From Brevibacterium sp. (lineage in GTDB: Bacteria; Actinomycetota; Actinomycetes; Actinomycetales; Brevibacteriaceae), in assembly GCA_030457025.1 (NCBI GenBank), contig JAKDSA010000003.1:38363-102362 (forward strand): a DNA stretch of 64,000 bases, given 5' to 3'. The translations under genes and the position numbers were made by a program. The notes beneath the pieces were generated by a model, which worked only from the letters and a program-made list of their open reading frames with translations, had not been told where the DNA came from and searched no databases. This document shows, piece by piece, positions 33,701-40,611 of this stretch (positions are counted from its first letter, which is position 1; every line of letters starts with the position of its first letter).

Positions 33701-34656
33701 TCCTCAGCCAGTTCTACAATCCCATCCAGCAGCTGTCCAACATCGCCGACAGCTTCATGCAGGCGGCCAACGGCGTCAGACACATCCGTGAGCTCCTTGC
33801 TCTGCCGGCCGCCGAAATCCCGGAATCGGATGCACACGATGCTCCTCCGATGCCGCACCGACTTCGAAACGAGCTCGATGTCGATGGTCTCGGCTTCAGC
33901 TACAACGATGACGCAGAAGGTGCGCTCAGCGATATCAGTCTGTCGCTTGCGCCCGGTCAGTCCTTGGCCGTGGTCGGTCGGACCGGTGCCGGGAAGACGA
34001 CTCTGGCGAAGCTGCTCTGCCGCTACTACCCGCAGGAAGCCGGTCGAATCAGCCTCGACGGCACACCGGCGGAGAAGTTCGCCCTGCACGACTACCGCCT
34101 CGGAATAGGCGAGGTTGCGCAGGAGGGATACCTCTTCGAAGGCGATATCGCGGAGAACATGCGCTACGGGAGACCAGAAGCGGAGGACCACGAGGTCGCC
34201 GCCGCGGCACAGCGAGTCGGAGCACATGACGTCGTCGCAGGCTTGGAAGGCGGTTATCGGCACCGTGTCGAGGCTGGGGGACGGAACTTGTCTGCCGGTC
34301 AGCGGCAGCTCATCGCTCTGGCCCGCACCGAACTGACAGATCCAGGGATATTCGTCCTCGACGAGGCGACGTCGAGCATGGACGCCCAGGCCGAATCTGC
34401 GGTTCTCGACCATGTGCTCACCGCCGACCCGGGCAGATGTTCGATCATCATCGCCCATCACCTGACCACGGCGGAACGATGCGACAGAGTCGCAGTGCTC
34501 GACAACGGCCGGATCGTCGAAATCGGCCGGCACCAGGACCTGATCGCTCAGAACGGGCCGTACGCCCGGCTCTGGAACGACAGCCAGGGCCCAGGTGAAC
34601 GATCGGCCGGAGACATGCGGCACCCCATTGACGGACTCGAAGGAGCAGTGAAATGA
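30781..34656 (+). CDS. iroC: IroC-like double ABC exporter of glucosylated siderophore
   Basis: A 1291-residue full ABC exporter with order TMD-NBD-TMD-NBD, the same fused form as enterobacterial IroC. NBD1 has GPSGSGKST, LSGGQRQR and Walker B VIDDSTS, in which the catalytic Glu is Asp. NBD2 has GRTGAGKTT, LSAGQRQL and a canonical VLDEATS. Thus one ATP site should be degenerate, as in asymmetric exporters. A Gln-Pro/Gln-Ala run at about residues 660-673 links the halves, and an acidic disordered ~65-residue N-terminus precedes the first membrane helix. It probably exports the product of IroB. Both ends overlap neighbours by 4 bases. Confidence 0.88.
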   Translation: MTRSALEKDGSKHDDRSTVSATDASDSDQTEGGSTDRTEGRGTASSGDDRAQDTPTAVRPGQGARWWVARLLGACWAHRRLSIGILAWSVVTIALVTAGPLLTRRGVNDAVDGHTAGLAWLVIGLVLIAAIDFVGNYYRRNLAGRLSLWVQHELRAGAFGSIQRLDGHAQDSMRVGQVVSRTNSDLEQVRSMLQMIPVPVSVVTYFVSGTVVMVYLSPALTVVSLTAMALLGLTAWRARKRVFATSAQGAQEVGELTERIGQTIDGVRVVKGFSQQNRELGWLERAARGVFGRRMQTARAQAAPGATMLALPVLGQFAVLGYGGWLVHDGGLDIGTFVAFVTFLTMLTGPTRVFASFLVIAQRTRASAERIFEVIDSRPEIHDGANSMPDKLTHLRLENVSFGYTADRPVLNGLDLHISAGETVAIIGPSGSGKSTISLLLPRFYDPTAGTIRVGTDNGELDLNDVRIEDLRRHVGTVFEDPFLFASSVEDNIAYGHHDATAAEIRAAAVAAGADEFIRALPAGYDTILAERATDLSGGQRQRLALARALLRRPQILVIDDSTSAVDATTESGILQALDNQRSAEHITVLIARHRATLSIADRIVVMDEGRVVDAGTSAELERRCQLYRELTDGDEVEQQTHRGAADLWPSNETQSQEQPQPQPQPQAQAQAQAADRGRGRDVISTAVQRTALNSSIRSVRSVLRPVVGLLIVAFVLIAFDSLANVATPILLQRGIDSGVLKGDFGYVGLICALAAGIVVINWLVFIAQNVTTARASEAVQYMTRVRCFGHMHSLDLRHFEGSEAGSLMTRMTVDIDSLARFMQTGLVNGIMSLVTMVGIAVAMFVFHPLLAAVALASLPLILIATVVFRHLSSRAYLQARTEIRDVNRNLQENIDGLRTVQAHGKQKAAISSFNRLSDKHRSTRTKAQQYIAVYFPFVSFLAETSYALVLGVGATLVARGELSPGVLIAFLLFLSQFYNPIQQLSNIADSFMQAANGVRHIRELLALPAAEIPESDAHDAPPMPHRLRNELDVDGLGFSYNDDAEGALSDISLSLAPGQSLAVVGRTGAGKTTLAKLLCRYYPQEAGRISLDGTPAEKFALHDYRLGIGEVAQEGYLFEGDIAENMRYGRPEAEDHEVAAAAQRVGAHDVVAGLEGGYRHRVEAGGRNLSAGQRQLIALARTELTDPGIFVLDEATSSMDAQAESAVLDHVLTADPGRCSIIIAHHLTTAERCDRVAVLDNGRIVEIGRHQDLIAQNGPYARLWNDSQGPGERSAGDMRHPIDGLEGAVK
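32758..32799 (+). repeat. Hexamer repeats encoding the IroC linker
   Basis: Four copies of CCACAG are followed by three of GCGCAA, in frame, coding an alternating Gln-Pro then Gln-Ala linker between the two half-transporters. Slippage could change linker length without shifting the frame. Confidence 0.9.
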
Positions 34657-35450
34657 CCCGACCATATTCCGCAGTTGTGACCGGATCCCGAAGCGGGATC
34701 GGCCAAGCGATCGTCCGCTCCCTGGCCGAGGACCCGGACGACCCGCCACAGGTGATCGTCGCCCTCGACTCGGGATATTCGGAGAGAGTCCGTGAAACTC
34801 GTCTAGGGACGACAGTTGTCCTCGAGACGGCCGCCGATGTCACGGATGAAGAGCGGATCGCGGAGATTTTCGACGAGCTCGCAGCCCAGCATCCTCCTGT
34901 GGCGAAAGTCGCCCATGCCGCTGGAGTTCTCCACCAAGGTGGACTCGCCGACACGAGCCTGGGCGAATACTCCCGCGTCATGGGCGTCAACGCCGAGGGC
35001 ACCTTCATCATCCTGCGCCAGGCGGCGCGCACTCTTCGCCTGCAGCACGAACAGCGCGAGCAGGCGGGTGCCATCGCAATCGTTTCGTCGAACGCCGCGG
35101 CGGTCCCGCGAGTCGGCATGGCGGCATATGCGGCTAGCAAAGCCGCCGTATCGGCGCTGAGTGCCAACGCTGCGTTGGAGTTGGCGCCCTTGGGAATTCG
35201 CTGCAATACCGTCGCGCCCGGGTCGACCGACTCACCCATGCAGCACGCCATGTGGCATGACGATGACGAGCGTGACCGAGCCCGGGTCATTGCAGGGGAC
35301 CCGGGGACGTTCCGACTCGGGATTCCGTTGGGCAGGATCGCTGATCCCCAGGATATCGCCGAGGTGGTCCATTTCGCCCTGTCGGACAGGGCCCGCCATA
35401 TGACCATGCAGGAAATCGTCGTCGACGGCGGAGCCAGTCTGCGGTCATGA
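34653..35450 (+). CDS. entA: 2,3-dihydro-2,3-dihydroxybenzoate dehydrogenase (EntA-like SDR)
   Basis: A 265-residue short-chain dehydrogenase: cofactor motif TGSRSGIGQAI, HAAGVLHQGG, catalytic Ser in IAIVSSNAA, YAASKAAV (YxxxK) and NTVAPGSTDSPMQ. It oxidises 2,3-dihydro-2,3-dihydroxybenzoate to 2,3-dihydroxybenzoate with NAD. SDRs are hard to assign on sequence alone, but its place between iroC and entC and the resemblance to EntA/DhbA in the AAGVL and PGSTDT-like segments make the role convincing. Coupled to iroC by an ATGA overlap. Confidence 0.88.
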   Translation: MTRPYSAVVTGSRSGIGQAIVRSLAEDPDDPPQVIVALDSGYSERVRETRLGTTVVLETAADVTDEERIAEIFDELAAQHPPVAKVAHAAGVLHQGGLADTSLGEYSRVMGVNAEGTFIILRQAARTLRLQHEQREQAGAIAIVSSNAAAVPRVGMAAYAASKAAVSALSANAALELAPLGIRCNTVAPGSTDSPMQHAMWHDDDERDRARVIAGDPGTFRLGIPLGRIADPQDIAEVVHFALSDRARHMTMQEIVVDGGASLRS

Positions 35451-35487
35451 CACATCATCTGTTCTCACCATTCGAAGGATTTCCACA

Positions 35488-36684
35488 ATGAGCATCACAC
35501 CCGCCGAGCGGACCGTCCATGAAACAAGTCGCGTGGAGTGGGATCCTGATCCCTCTCCCTATCGAAGCCGTCGCTGGGTCGGCCCGACGGATCACACAGC
35601 TCGCTTCATCTCCTCACGTCTCACCGCAGAAGTCAGGGGAGATCTTCACCAGGTGGCTTCGACCGACTTCGAGGACGCCGTCGAGTCGGCGTTCGCAAAC
35701 AACCCGACTGCCGACATCATCATCGGCTGTTTGCCTTTCGACCCCGCCGATTCCGCTGTGTTCGTCTGCGGTGCCAATGAGACCGAGCCGGGCGCGGGAT
35801 CCGAGGCTGTGCAGCAGGCAGCCGCACCGCAGATCCGATCTGTCATCGACGTGCCCGGCGTTGCCGAATACGAACGACGAGTCGACGAGGCTCTGCGCCT
35901 CATCGATGAGGGCGCGATGGAGAAGGTGGTTCTGGCCAGATCCAAGCTGGCTGCTGCGGCGGCTCCGATCGATCCTCAGCAGCTGCTGGAACGGCTGCGG
36001 GCAAACTCGCCCCATGGGTTCGGGTTTCATGTTCCGCTCGTCGATGGCGGTTCTTTCGTCGGTCTCAGTCCTGAGCTTCTGGTTGAGCGTGACCAGCTTG
36101 CCGTCAGCTCGCACCCGCTGGCCGGTTCGCGGAGCCGGACCGGTGGGTCGGACGAGGATGCAGCTCGAATCGCAGATCTGCGAGCCTCGGGCAAGGACGC
36201 ACGAGAACATCAACTGGTCGTCGAGGCGGTCGAGAGCGCATTGGACCCATATTGCCCGGACACCCGAGTGGATGATCAGGACATCACTGCCACCGATTCG
36301 ATGTTCCATCTGGGCACGTGGGTCCGCGGAAACTTGGCCACCGATGAGTTGGTTCGCCTGCCATCGGTCTCTGCCCTGGCCCGTGCACTTCACCCCACAC
36401 CCGCAGTGTGCGGCGCTCCTACGGAGGAGGCTCGGGAGATGCTGCGCCGAGTCGAGGGAGGCCGTGGCTATTTCACGGGCGCTGTCGGCTGGCAGGACCG
36501 AGACGGCAATGGCGAATGGGCCGTCGCGATCCGTGGGGCGATGATCGAGGGTTCAACAGCACTCGTCTCGGCGGGGGCAGGAATCGTCGCAGGATCCGAT
36601 CCGCGTGCAGAGGCCGAAGAGACGGGAGCCAAGCTGAGAACCGTCCTCTCAGCGCTGGGGCTCGGAGAGCAGGTGACCCGATGA
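35488..36684 (+). CDS. entC: Isochorismate synthase (EntC/DhbC)
   Basis: A 398-residue chorismate-utilising enzyme with MEKVVLARSKL, GLSPELLVERD, HPLAGSRSRTGG, TDSMFHLGTWVRG, LHPTPAVCGAPTEEA and GYFTGAVGWQD, all in family order. It converts chorismate to isochorismate, the first committed step to 2,3-dihydroxybenzoate. The length agrees with EntC (about 391). The context (entA before, entE and entB after) excludes menaquinone MenF as a better reading. The stop overlaps the entE start by 4 bases. Confidence 0.94.
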   Translation: MSITPAERTVHETSRVEWDPDPSPYRSRRWVGPTDHTARFISSRLTAEVRGDLHQVASTDFEDAVESAFANNPTADIIIGCLPFDPADSAVFVCGANETEPGAGSEAVQQAAAPQIRSVIDVPGVAEYERRVDEALRLIDEGAMEKVVLARSKLAAAAAPIDPQQLLERLRANSPHGFGFHVPLVDGGSFVGLSPELLVERDQLAVSSHPLAGSRSRTGGSDEDAARIADLRASGKDAREHQLVVEAVESALDPYCPDTRVDDQDITATDSMFHLGTWVRGNLATDELVRLPSVSALARALHPTPAVCGAPTEEAREMLRRVEGGRGYFTGAVGWQDRDGNGEWAVAIRGAMIEGSTALVSAGAGIVAGSDPRAEAEETGAKLRTVLSALGLGEQVTR

Positions 36685-38369
36685 GCACACCGACACAGGC
36701 CATACAGAGCGCCGGACTCCTCGCGGCTGAAGGTTGCGCGTGGCCAAACGATGTCGCCGAATCGTATCGACGCCACGGATACTGGACCGGCGAGCGGCTC
36801 GACCGCATCGCCGACGCTGCCGCTGAGAATACTCCCGACAAGGTAGCCGTCATCGACGACCACGGCCAGATCACCTACGCCGAACTTCTCCTGCGCGTGG
36901 ACCGTCTGGCAGCGTCATTTTCCAGGCGAGGACTTGGCAACCGGGACCGTGTCCTCCTCCAGCAGTCGAATCGCATCGAGCTGATCACCTCAGCCTTGGC
37001 GCTGATGCGCGTCGGCGCGGTGCCCGTCTACTGTCTGGGAAGCAACCGCAGACGTGAACTCGTGGCGATCTCACGACGGGCACAAGCCGTCGCCCTGATT
37101 GTTGACTACGACGGCGACGGAGAGCAGCTGGCCGCAGAGGTGGCGGCAGAAGTCGATTCTCTCAACTGCATCATCACGGGCACGGAGCTTCGCAGCGATT
37201 CTGTGAAACCGGAGACTGATCCTGCAGACACGACTTCCACCCCTGATCCGGAGCAGCAGATTGCCGGACCTGATGATGTGGCATTTCTGCAGCTCTCCGG
37301 TGGGACGACAGGTTTGCCGAAGCTCATCCCGCGGACCCACGACGACTATCTCTATTCGATTCGTCAGAGCAATGAGGTCTGTGGGCTGGTCAAGGACGAC
37401 GTCTTCTTGGCGGTTCTGCCCGCGGTCCACAACTTTCCGATGAGTTCTCCGGGATTCCTCGGAGCACTGATGGCGGGCAACACCGTCGTCCTGACCGAGA
37501 ACCAACATCCCGCGCAGGTCTTCGACCTCATCTCCACCTGTGGAGTGACCGTAGTGCCGCTGGTTCCGCCGATGGCGCATGTGTGGGCCAATTTCGCAGA
37601 TATGGACCCAGCAGCGGCCTCGCAGCTCGCATCATTGCGGCTGCTGCAGATCGGCGGGGCGAAGCTTGTGCCCGAACTGGCCAGACGCCTCGTGAGCCTG
37701 GTTCCGGGGACTGTCCAGCAGGTCTTCGGCATGGCAGAGGGACTCGTCTGCTATACCGATCCTGATGATGACGTCGAGACCATCATCAACACTCAGGGGC
37801 GCCCCATGAGCGCGGCTGACGAGATCAGAATCGTTGACCAGCAGGACCGACCGGTGCCGGCGGGAAGCAGCGGCCATCTGCTGACTCGTGGTCCGTACAC
37901 TATCCGCGGCTACTTCAATGCGCCCGAGGCGAACCGTCATTCCTTCACGGCGGACGGGTACTACCGGACCGGCGACATCGCCAGGCTTCGTGCCGACGGA
38001 GCACTCGTGGTCGAGGGACGATCGAAAGACCAGATCAACCGCGGTGGGGAGAAGATCTCCGCTGAAGAAGTCGAAGACATCCTGCTCGCCCACCCGGCAG
38101 TCGACGACGTCGTGGTCGTGGCCGAGCCCGATGAGTTCCTGGGGGAGCGAAGTGTCGCCGTCATGGTGGCACATCGCGATGTGATGAACGACCAATCTGC
38201 ACTCAAACGAGCCTCGCTCGCAGAGTTCATGCGCAGCCGGGGCGTCGACGACATGAAGATACCCGATCGGGTGGATCTCACCTACGGCTTCCCGGTCACC
38301 GGGGTTGGGAAGATCAGCCGGGCCGAATTGCGAACACTGATACGAGAACAAAGGAGCACTGAGAAATGA
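36681..38369 (+). CDS. entE: 2,3-dihydroxybenzoate-AMP ligase (EntE/DhbE)
   Basis: A 562-residue stand-alone aryl acid adenylating enzyme from ATG 36681; the frame is open further upstream but overlaps entC. It has LQLSGGTTGLPKLIPRTH, AVHNFPMSSPG, QIGGAKL, QQVFGMAEGL, YYRTGDIARL, INRGGEKISAEEVE and GKISRAEL with the catalytic Lys. It makes DHB-AMP and loads it on the EntB aryl carrier domain. The family motif GMAEGLVNYT (recall) reads GMAEGLVCYT here, changing a residue by the aryl pocket. Coupled on both sides by ATGA overlaps. Confidence 0.92.
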   Translation: MSTPTQAIQSAGLLAAEGCAWPNDVAESYRRHGYWTGERLDRIADAAAENTPDKVAVIDDHGQITYAELLLRVDRLAASFSRRGLGNRDRVLLQQSNRIELITSALALMRVGAVPVYCLGSNRRRELVAISRRAQAVALIVDYDGDGEQLAAEVAAEVDSLNCIITGTELRSDSVKPETDPADTTSTPDPEQQIAGPDDVAFLQLSGGTTGLPKLIPRTHDDYLYSIRQSNEVCGLVKDDVFLAVLPAVHNFPMSSPGFLGALMAGNTVVLTENQHPAQVFDLISTCGVTVVPLVPPMAHVWANFADMDPAAASQLASLRLLQIGGAKLVPELARRLVSLVPGTVQQVFGMAEGLVCYTDPDDDVETIINTQGRPMSAADEIRIVDQQDRPVPAGSSGHLLTRGPYTIRGYFNAPEANRHSFTADGYYRTGDIARLRADGALVVEGRSKDQINRGGEKISAEEVEDILLAHPAVDDVVVVAEPDEFLGERSVAVMVAHRDVMNDQSALKRASLAEFMRSRGVDDMKIPDRVDLTYGFPVTGVGKISRAELRTLIREQRSTEK

Positions 38370-39244
38370 GCACCACACTGCCGGAAGAAGCGAATCTCGA
38401 GATTCCCGGAGAAATTTCCTACGCCCTACCCCAGTGGAACGGCGATAACCGAGTCGACGATTGGACCGTTCCGCCTGATCGCACCGTCCTTCTGGTGCAT
38501 GACATGCAGGAGCACTTCGTCGGCAAGTACGAAGCGGAGGCTGAGCCGATCAGCACCGTGCAGAAGAACATTGCCACTCTCATCGCCAGCGCACGCAGCC
38601 TCGGCGTGCCGGTGGTCTACAGCGCACAGCCGGGTGACCAGGATCCTCAGGAGCGAGCACTGCTCACAGACTTCTGGGGCTATGGTCCTCGAACCGAGAA
38701 CACCGACATCGTCGATGCTCTCGCCCCAACCGACGCCTCGGAGGTCATGCGGAAATGGCGTTACAGCGCCTTCCAGCGCACAGACCTGCTTGAGCGGTTG
38801 AGGTCAACGGGGCGGGACAGGCTGGTCATCACGGGCATCTATGCCAATATCGGGTGTATGGCCACTGCTCTCGAGGCCTTCATGTCCGATATACAGGCGT
38901 TCATCGTCTCGGATGCTGTTGCCGATTTTACGGCGGATGACCACGAGAGGGCTCTGGAATGGGTGTCCGCACGCTGCGGCGTCGTCTCCACCACGGAGGA
39001 TCTGAGCAGTCAGTGGGCGGGGCCGATGGTCGTCCACGAGGCTGCAGCCCTGCTTGAGGTGCCCCCGGAGGAGATCGGTCTCGACAGCGACCTGAACGAC
39101 CTCGGATTGGACTCGATGCGGTTCATCCAACTGTCGATGAACCTCAAGCGCCGTGGGGTGAATCTTCCGTTCGAGAAGATGGTCAACGGCAACACGATCT
39201 CCTCGTGGCTCGCCGATGGGACGACCGTGGGAGGACCGCGGTGA
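38366..39244 (+). CDS. entB: Isochorismatase with aryl carrier domain (EntB)
   Basis: A 292-residue two-domain protein, close to EntB length (285). The isochorismatase domain (1-210) keeps the catalytic triad D46 (LLVHDMQEHF), K130 (MRKWRYSAF) and C164 (ANIGCMATALEAF). The C-terminal aryl carrier domain (about 220-292) has DLGLDSMRFIQL with the phosphopantetheine serine at 250. It hydrolyses isochorismate to dihydro-dihydroxybenzoate and pyruvate, and carries DHB to the EntF condensation domain. It ends the iroB-to-entB operon; a 12-bp hairpin follows. Confidence 0.95.
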   Translation: MSTTLPEEANLEIPGEISYALPQWNGDNRVDDWTVPPDRTVLLVHDMQEHFVGKYEAEAEPISTVQKNIATLIASARSLGVPVVYSAQPGDQDPQERALLTDFWGYGPRTENTDIVDALAPTDASEVMRKWRYSAFQRTDLLERLRSTGRDRLVITGIYANIGCMATALEAFMSDIQAFIVSDAVADFTADDHERALEWVSARCGVVSTTEDLSSQWAGPMVVHEAAALLEVPPEEIGLDSDLNDLGLDSMRFIQLSMNLKRRGVNLPFEKMVNGNTISSWLADGTTVGGPR

Positions 39245-39283
39245 TGAACCGTCGAAGCGAAGTTCGGCGCCTGCAGTGAGAGC

Positions 39284-39318
39284 GGAGCGCCCGTCCCGGA
39301 ATCGGTGACGGGCGCTCC
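39284..39318 (+). terminator. Hairpin after entB
   Basis: GGAGCGCCCGTC pairs perfectly with GACGGGCGCTCC around an 11-base loop. No T run follows, so termination may be partial; it separates entB from the phosphopantetheinyl transferase gene. Confidence 0.65.
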
Positions 39319-39373
39319 ACAAGACGCCGTTACGCTCCAGCACCGATAGTCCCACACAGTCGAAAGGCATGGC

Positions 39374-40165
39374 ATGTTCATGGAATCCGGCCCTCTGCGT
39401 CAGCTGCTTCCACACGCAATCCATGTCGCCGAGGCTGTCAAAGACGTGGAGCCGAAGGAGAACATGAATCCATTCGCGGCCATCGAATCCGCAGGATTGC
39501 AACAGGCCGCTGAACAGCGGCGGCTAGAATTCCTGACGACCAGATGCTGCGCACACGCGGCTCTTGAAGCGACGGGAGTGCCCCCGGAACCGCTGTTGCG
39601 CGGTTCTCACGGACAGCCGCTCTGGTCCAGCGGGGTCATCGGCAGTCTGACCCATTTCGCGACAAATGAGGACCACGCCTCGGTCTATCGAGGTGCAGCA
39701 GTGACCACTCTCGACGAATTTGCTCTACTAGGGATCGATGCAGAACCACGTTCACCTCTGCCGAAGGGCACTTCCGAGGCGATCGTCACAGACGCGGAGC
39801 AACGAGCGGCAGCAGGACTGTTTCACCCAGCGCCAGGCCTTCCTGTGAGCCGATTGGTTTTCAGCATCAAGGAGAGCTTTTACAAGGCCCGTTTCCCAGT
39901 GGCTGCTTCATGGCTTGACTTTCTCGATGTTCAGGTCGACTTCGACCGGCCGGAGTTCTGCGACCCAGCATCGGACTCCGCACAGAGCGAACCCATTTCT
40001 GCAGAGTTGGATGTCTCGGGTACCTGCTCTATAAGAATGATCAACCGGACACGGCGTCATCGATCCCTTCCTGACACTCTAGAAGGACGTTACCTTGTCA
40101 GTGGGCACAGAATCCTCACTGCAGTGATATTGGAAGCTCGAGAGCTGACCAGGGGACCGGACTGA
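39374..40165 (+). CDS. entD: 4'-Phosphopantetheinyl transferase (EntD-like)
   Basis: A 263-residue EntD/Sfp-superfamily protein with RGSHGQPLWSSGVIGSLTHF, the magnesium-binding LLGIDAEPRSP and FSIKESFYKARFP (KEAxxK signature). It converts apo carrier domains of EntB and EntF to the holo form by attaching phosphopantetheine from CoA. AAAGG lies 7 bases before ATG 39374; ATG 39380 is an alternative. It stands 129 bases after entB behind a hairpin, so it may have its own promoter. It is the last gene of the island. Confidence 0.9.
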   Translation: MFMESGPLRQLLPHAIHVAEAVKDVEPKENMNPFAAIESAGLQQAAEQRRLEFLTTRCCAHAALEATGVPPEPLLRGSHGQPLWSSGVIGSLTHFATNEDHASVYRGAAVTTLDEFALLGIDAEPRSPLPKGTSEAIVTDAEQRAAAGLFHPAPGLPVSRLVFSIKESFYKARFPVAASWLDFLDVQVDFDRPEFCDPASDSAQSEPISAELDVSGTCSIRMINRTRRHRSLPDTLEGRYLVSGHRILTAVILEARELTRGPD

Positions 40166-40611
40166 TTTAGCGGCTGAGACCAGTGAATATTCGGTGCAGG
40201 GTGATGGGACATGACCTCAGACCGTCGATCAGGTGTGTGAATAGAGGGGGCTGCCTGTCAGCTTGCCAGCCGTCTGGCGGCCGCATCATCCGACCAGAGC
40301 AGCCGAATGGACTGTATTCTCAAACTCACGAACTCTCGCTCAACTCCTCGAGTTCATTGATTCATATCCGGTTGAAAGAGCGATCAAAAGGGTTCGATTC
40401 CCGTCACCCTTCGGTTGACCGGTCGGGCGTCATGGTTCGGCCGGCTTTCTGCTTCTCGGGTGCCTTCCACTGTGTGGCGATGCGGATTCGGGTGGAGGTA
40501 GAATTCGTGCGTGCCCAGCGCCGCCTACCCGATCTTCCGTTCTCGTTCTGCACGACCGTGGCGGAACCCTTCATCGCCGAAGGTGCACCGCAGCAGAAAG
40601 CCAGCTCCCAC
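40166..40611. other. Island right end, non-coding
   Basis: 446 bases between the phosphopantetheinyl transferase and the GH15-like gene. The first part (to about 40410) is less GC-rich and has no credible gene; at 40390-40406 it holds the tRNA-Gly T-arm copy. The remainder is the upstream region of the next gene. There is an open + frame through the stretch, but it looks non-coding until about 40507. Confidence 0.65.
40390..40406 (+). repeat. Putative attR: orphan copy of the tRNA-Gly T-arm
   Basis: Exact 17-base copy of 20427-20443 (complete T stem-loop plus the first two acceptor bases). No D arm, anticodon arm or pairing acceptor precedes it, so it is a fragment and not a tRNA. After the repeat the sequence diverges, as expected for a displaced tRNA end no longer under selection. 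Confidence 0.75.

Larger units (their letters stand above)
20427..40406. mobile_element. Iron-acquisition genomic island inserted at tRNA-Gly
   Basis: The ~20-kb segment is bounded by a 17-bp direct repeat of the tRNA-Gly T-arm. All iron genes of the window lie inside it and none outside. The flanking gene order is the conserved actinobacterial core set. Both ends have atypical, gene-poor, lower-GC stretches (20453-21083 and about 40166-40480). No integrase, transposase or conjugation gene is visible, so the element is either fixed, moved in trans, or has lost its integrase. Island status is inference from the repeat and the context. Confidence 0.7.

Noticed and set aside
35488..36684. MenF isochorismate synthase for menaquinone
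   Set aside because: Neighbours entA, entE and entB with overlapping codons show the siderophore role; no men genes nearby.
40330..40412. A tRNA gene at the T-arm copy
   Set aside because: Only the T stem-loop and two acceptor bases are present; no D arm, anticodon arm or matching 5' acceptor precedes it, so it is a fragment (attR candidate).
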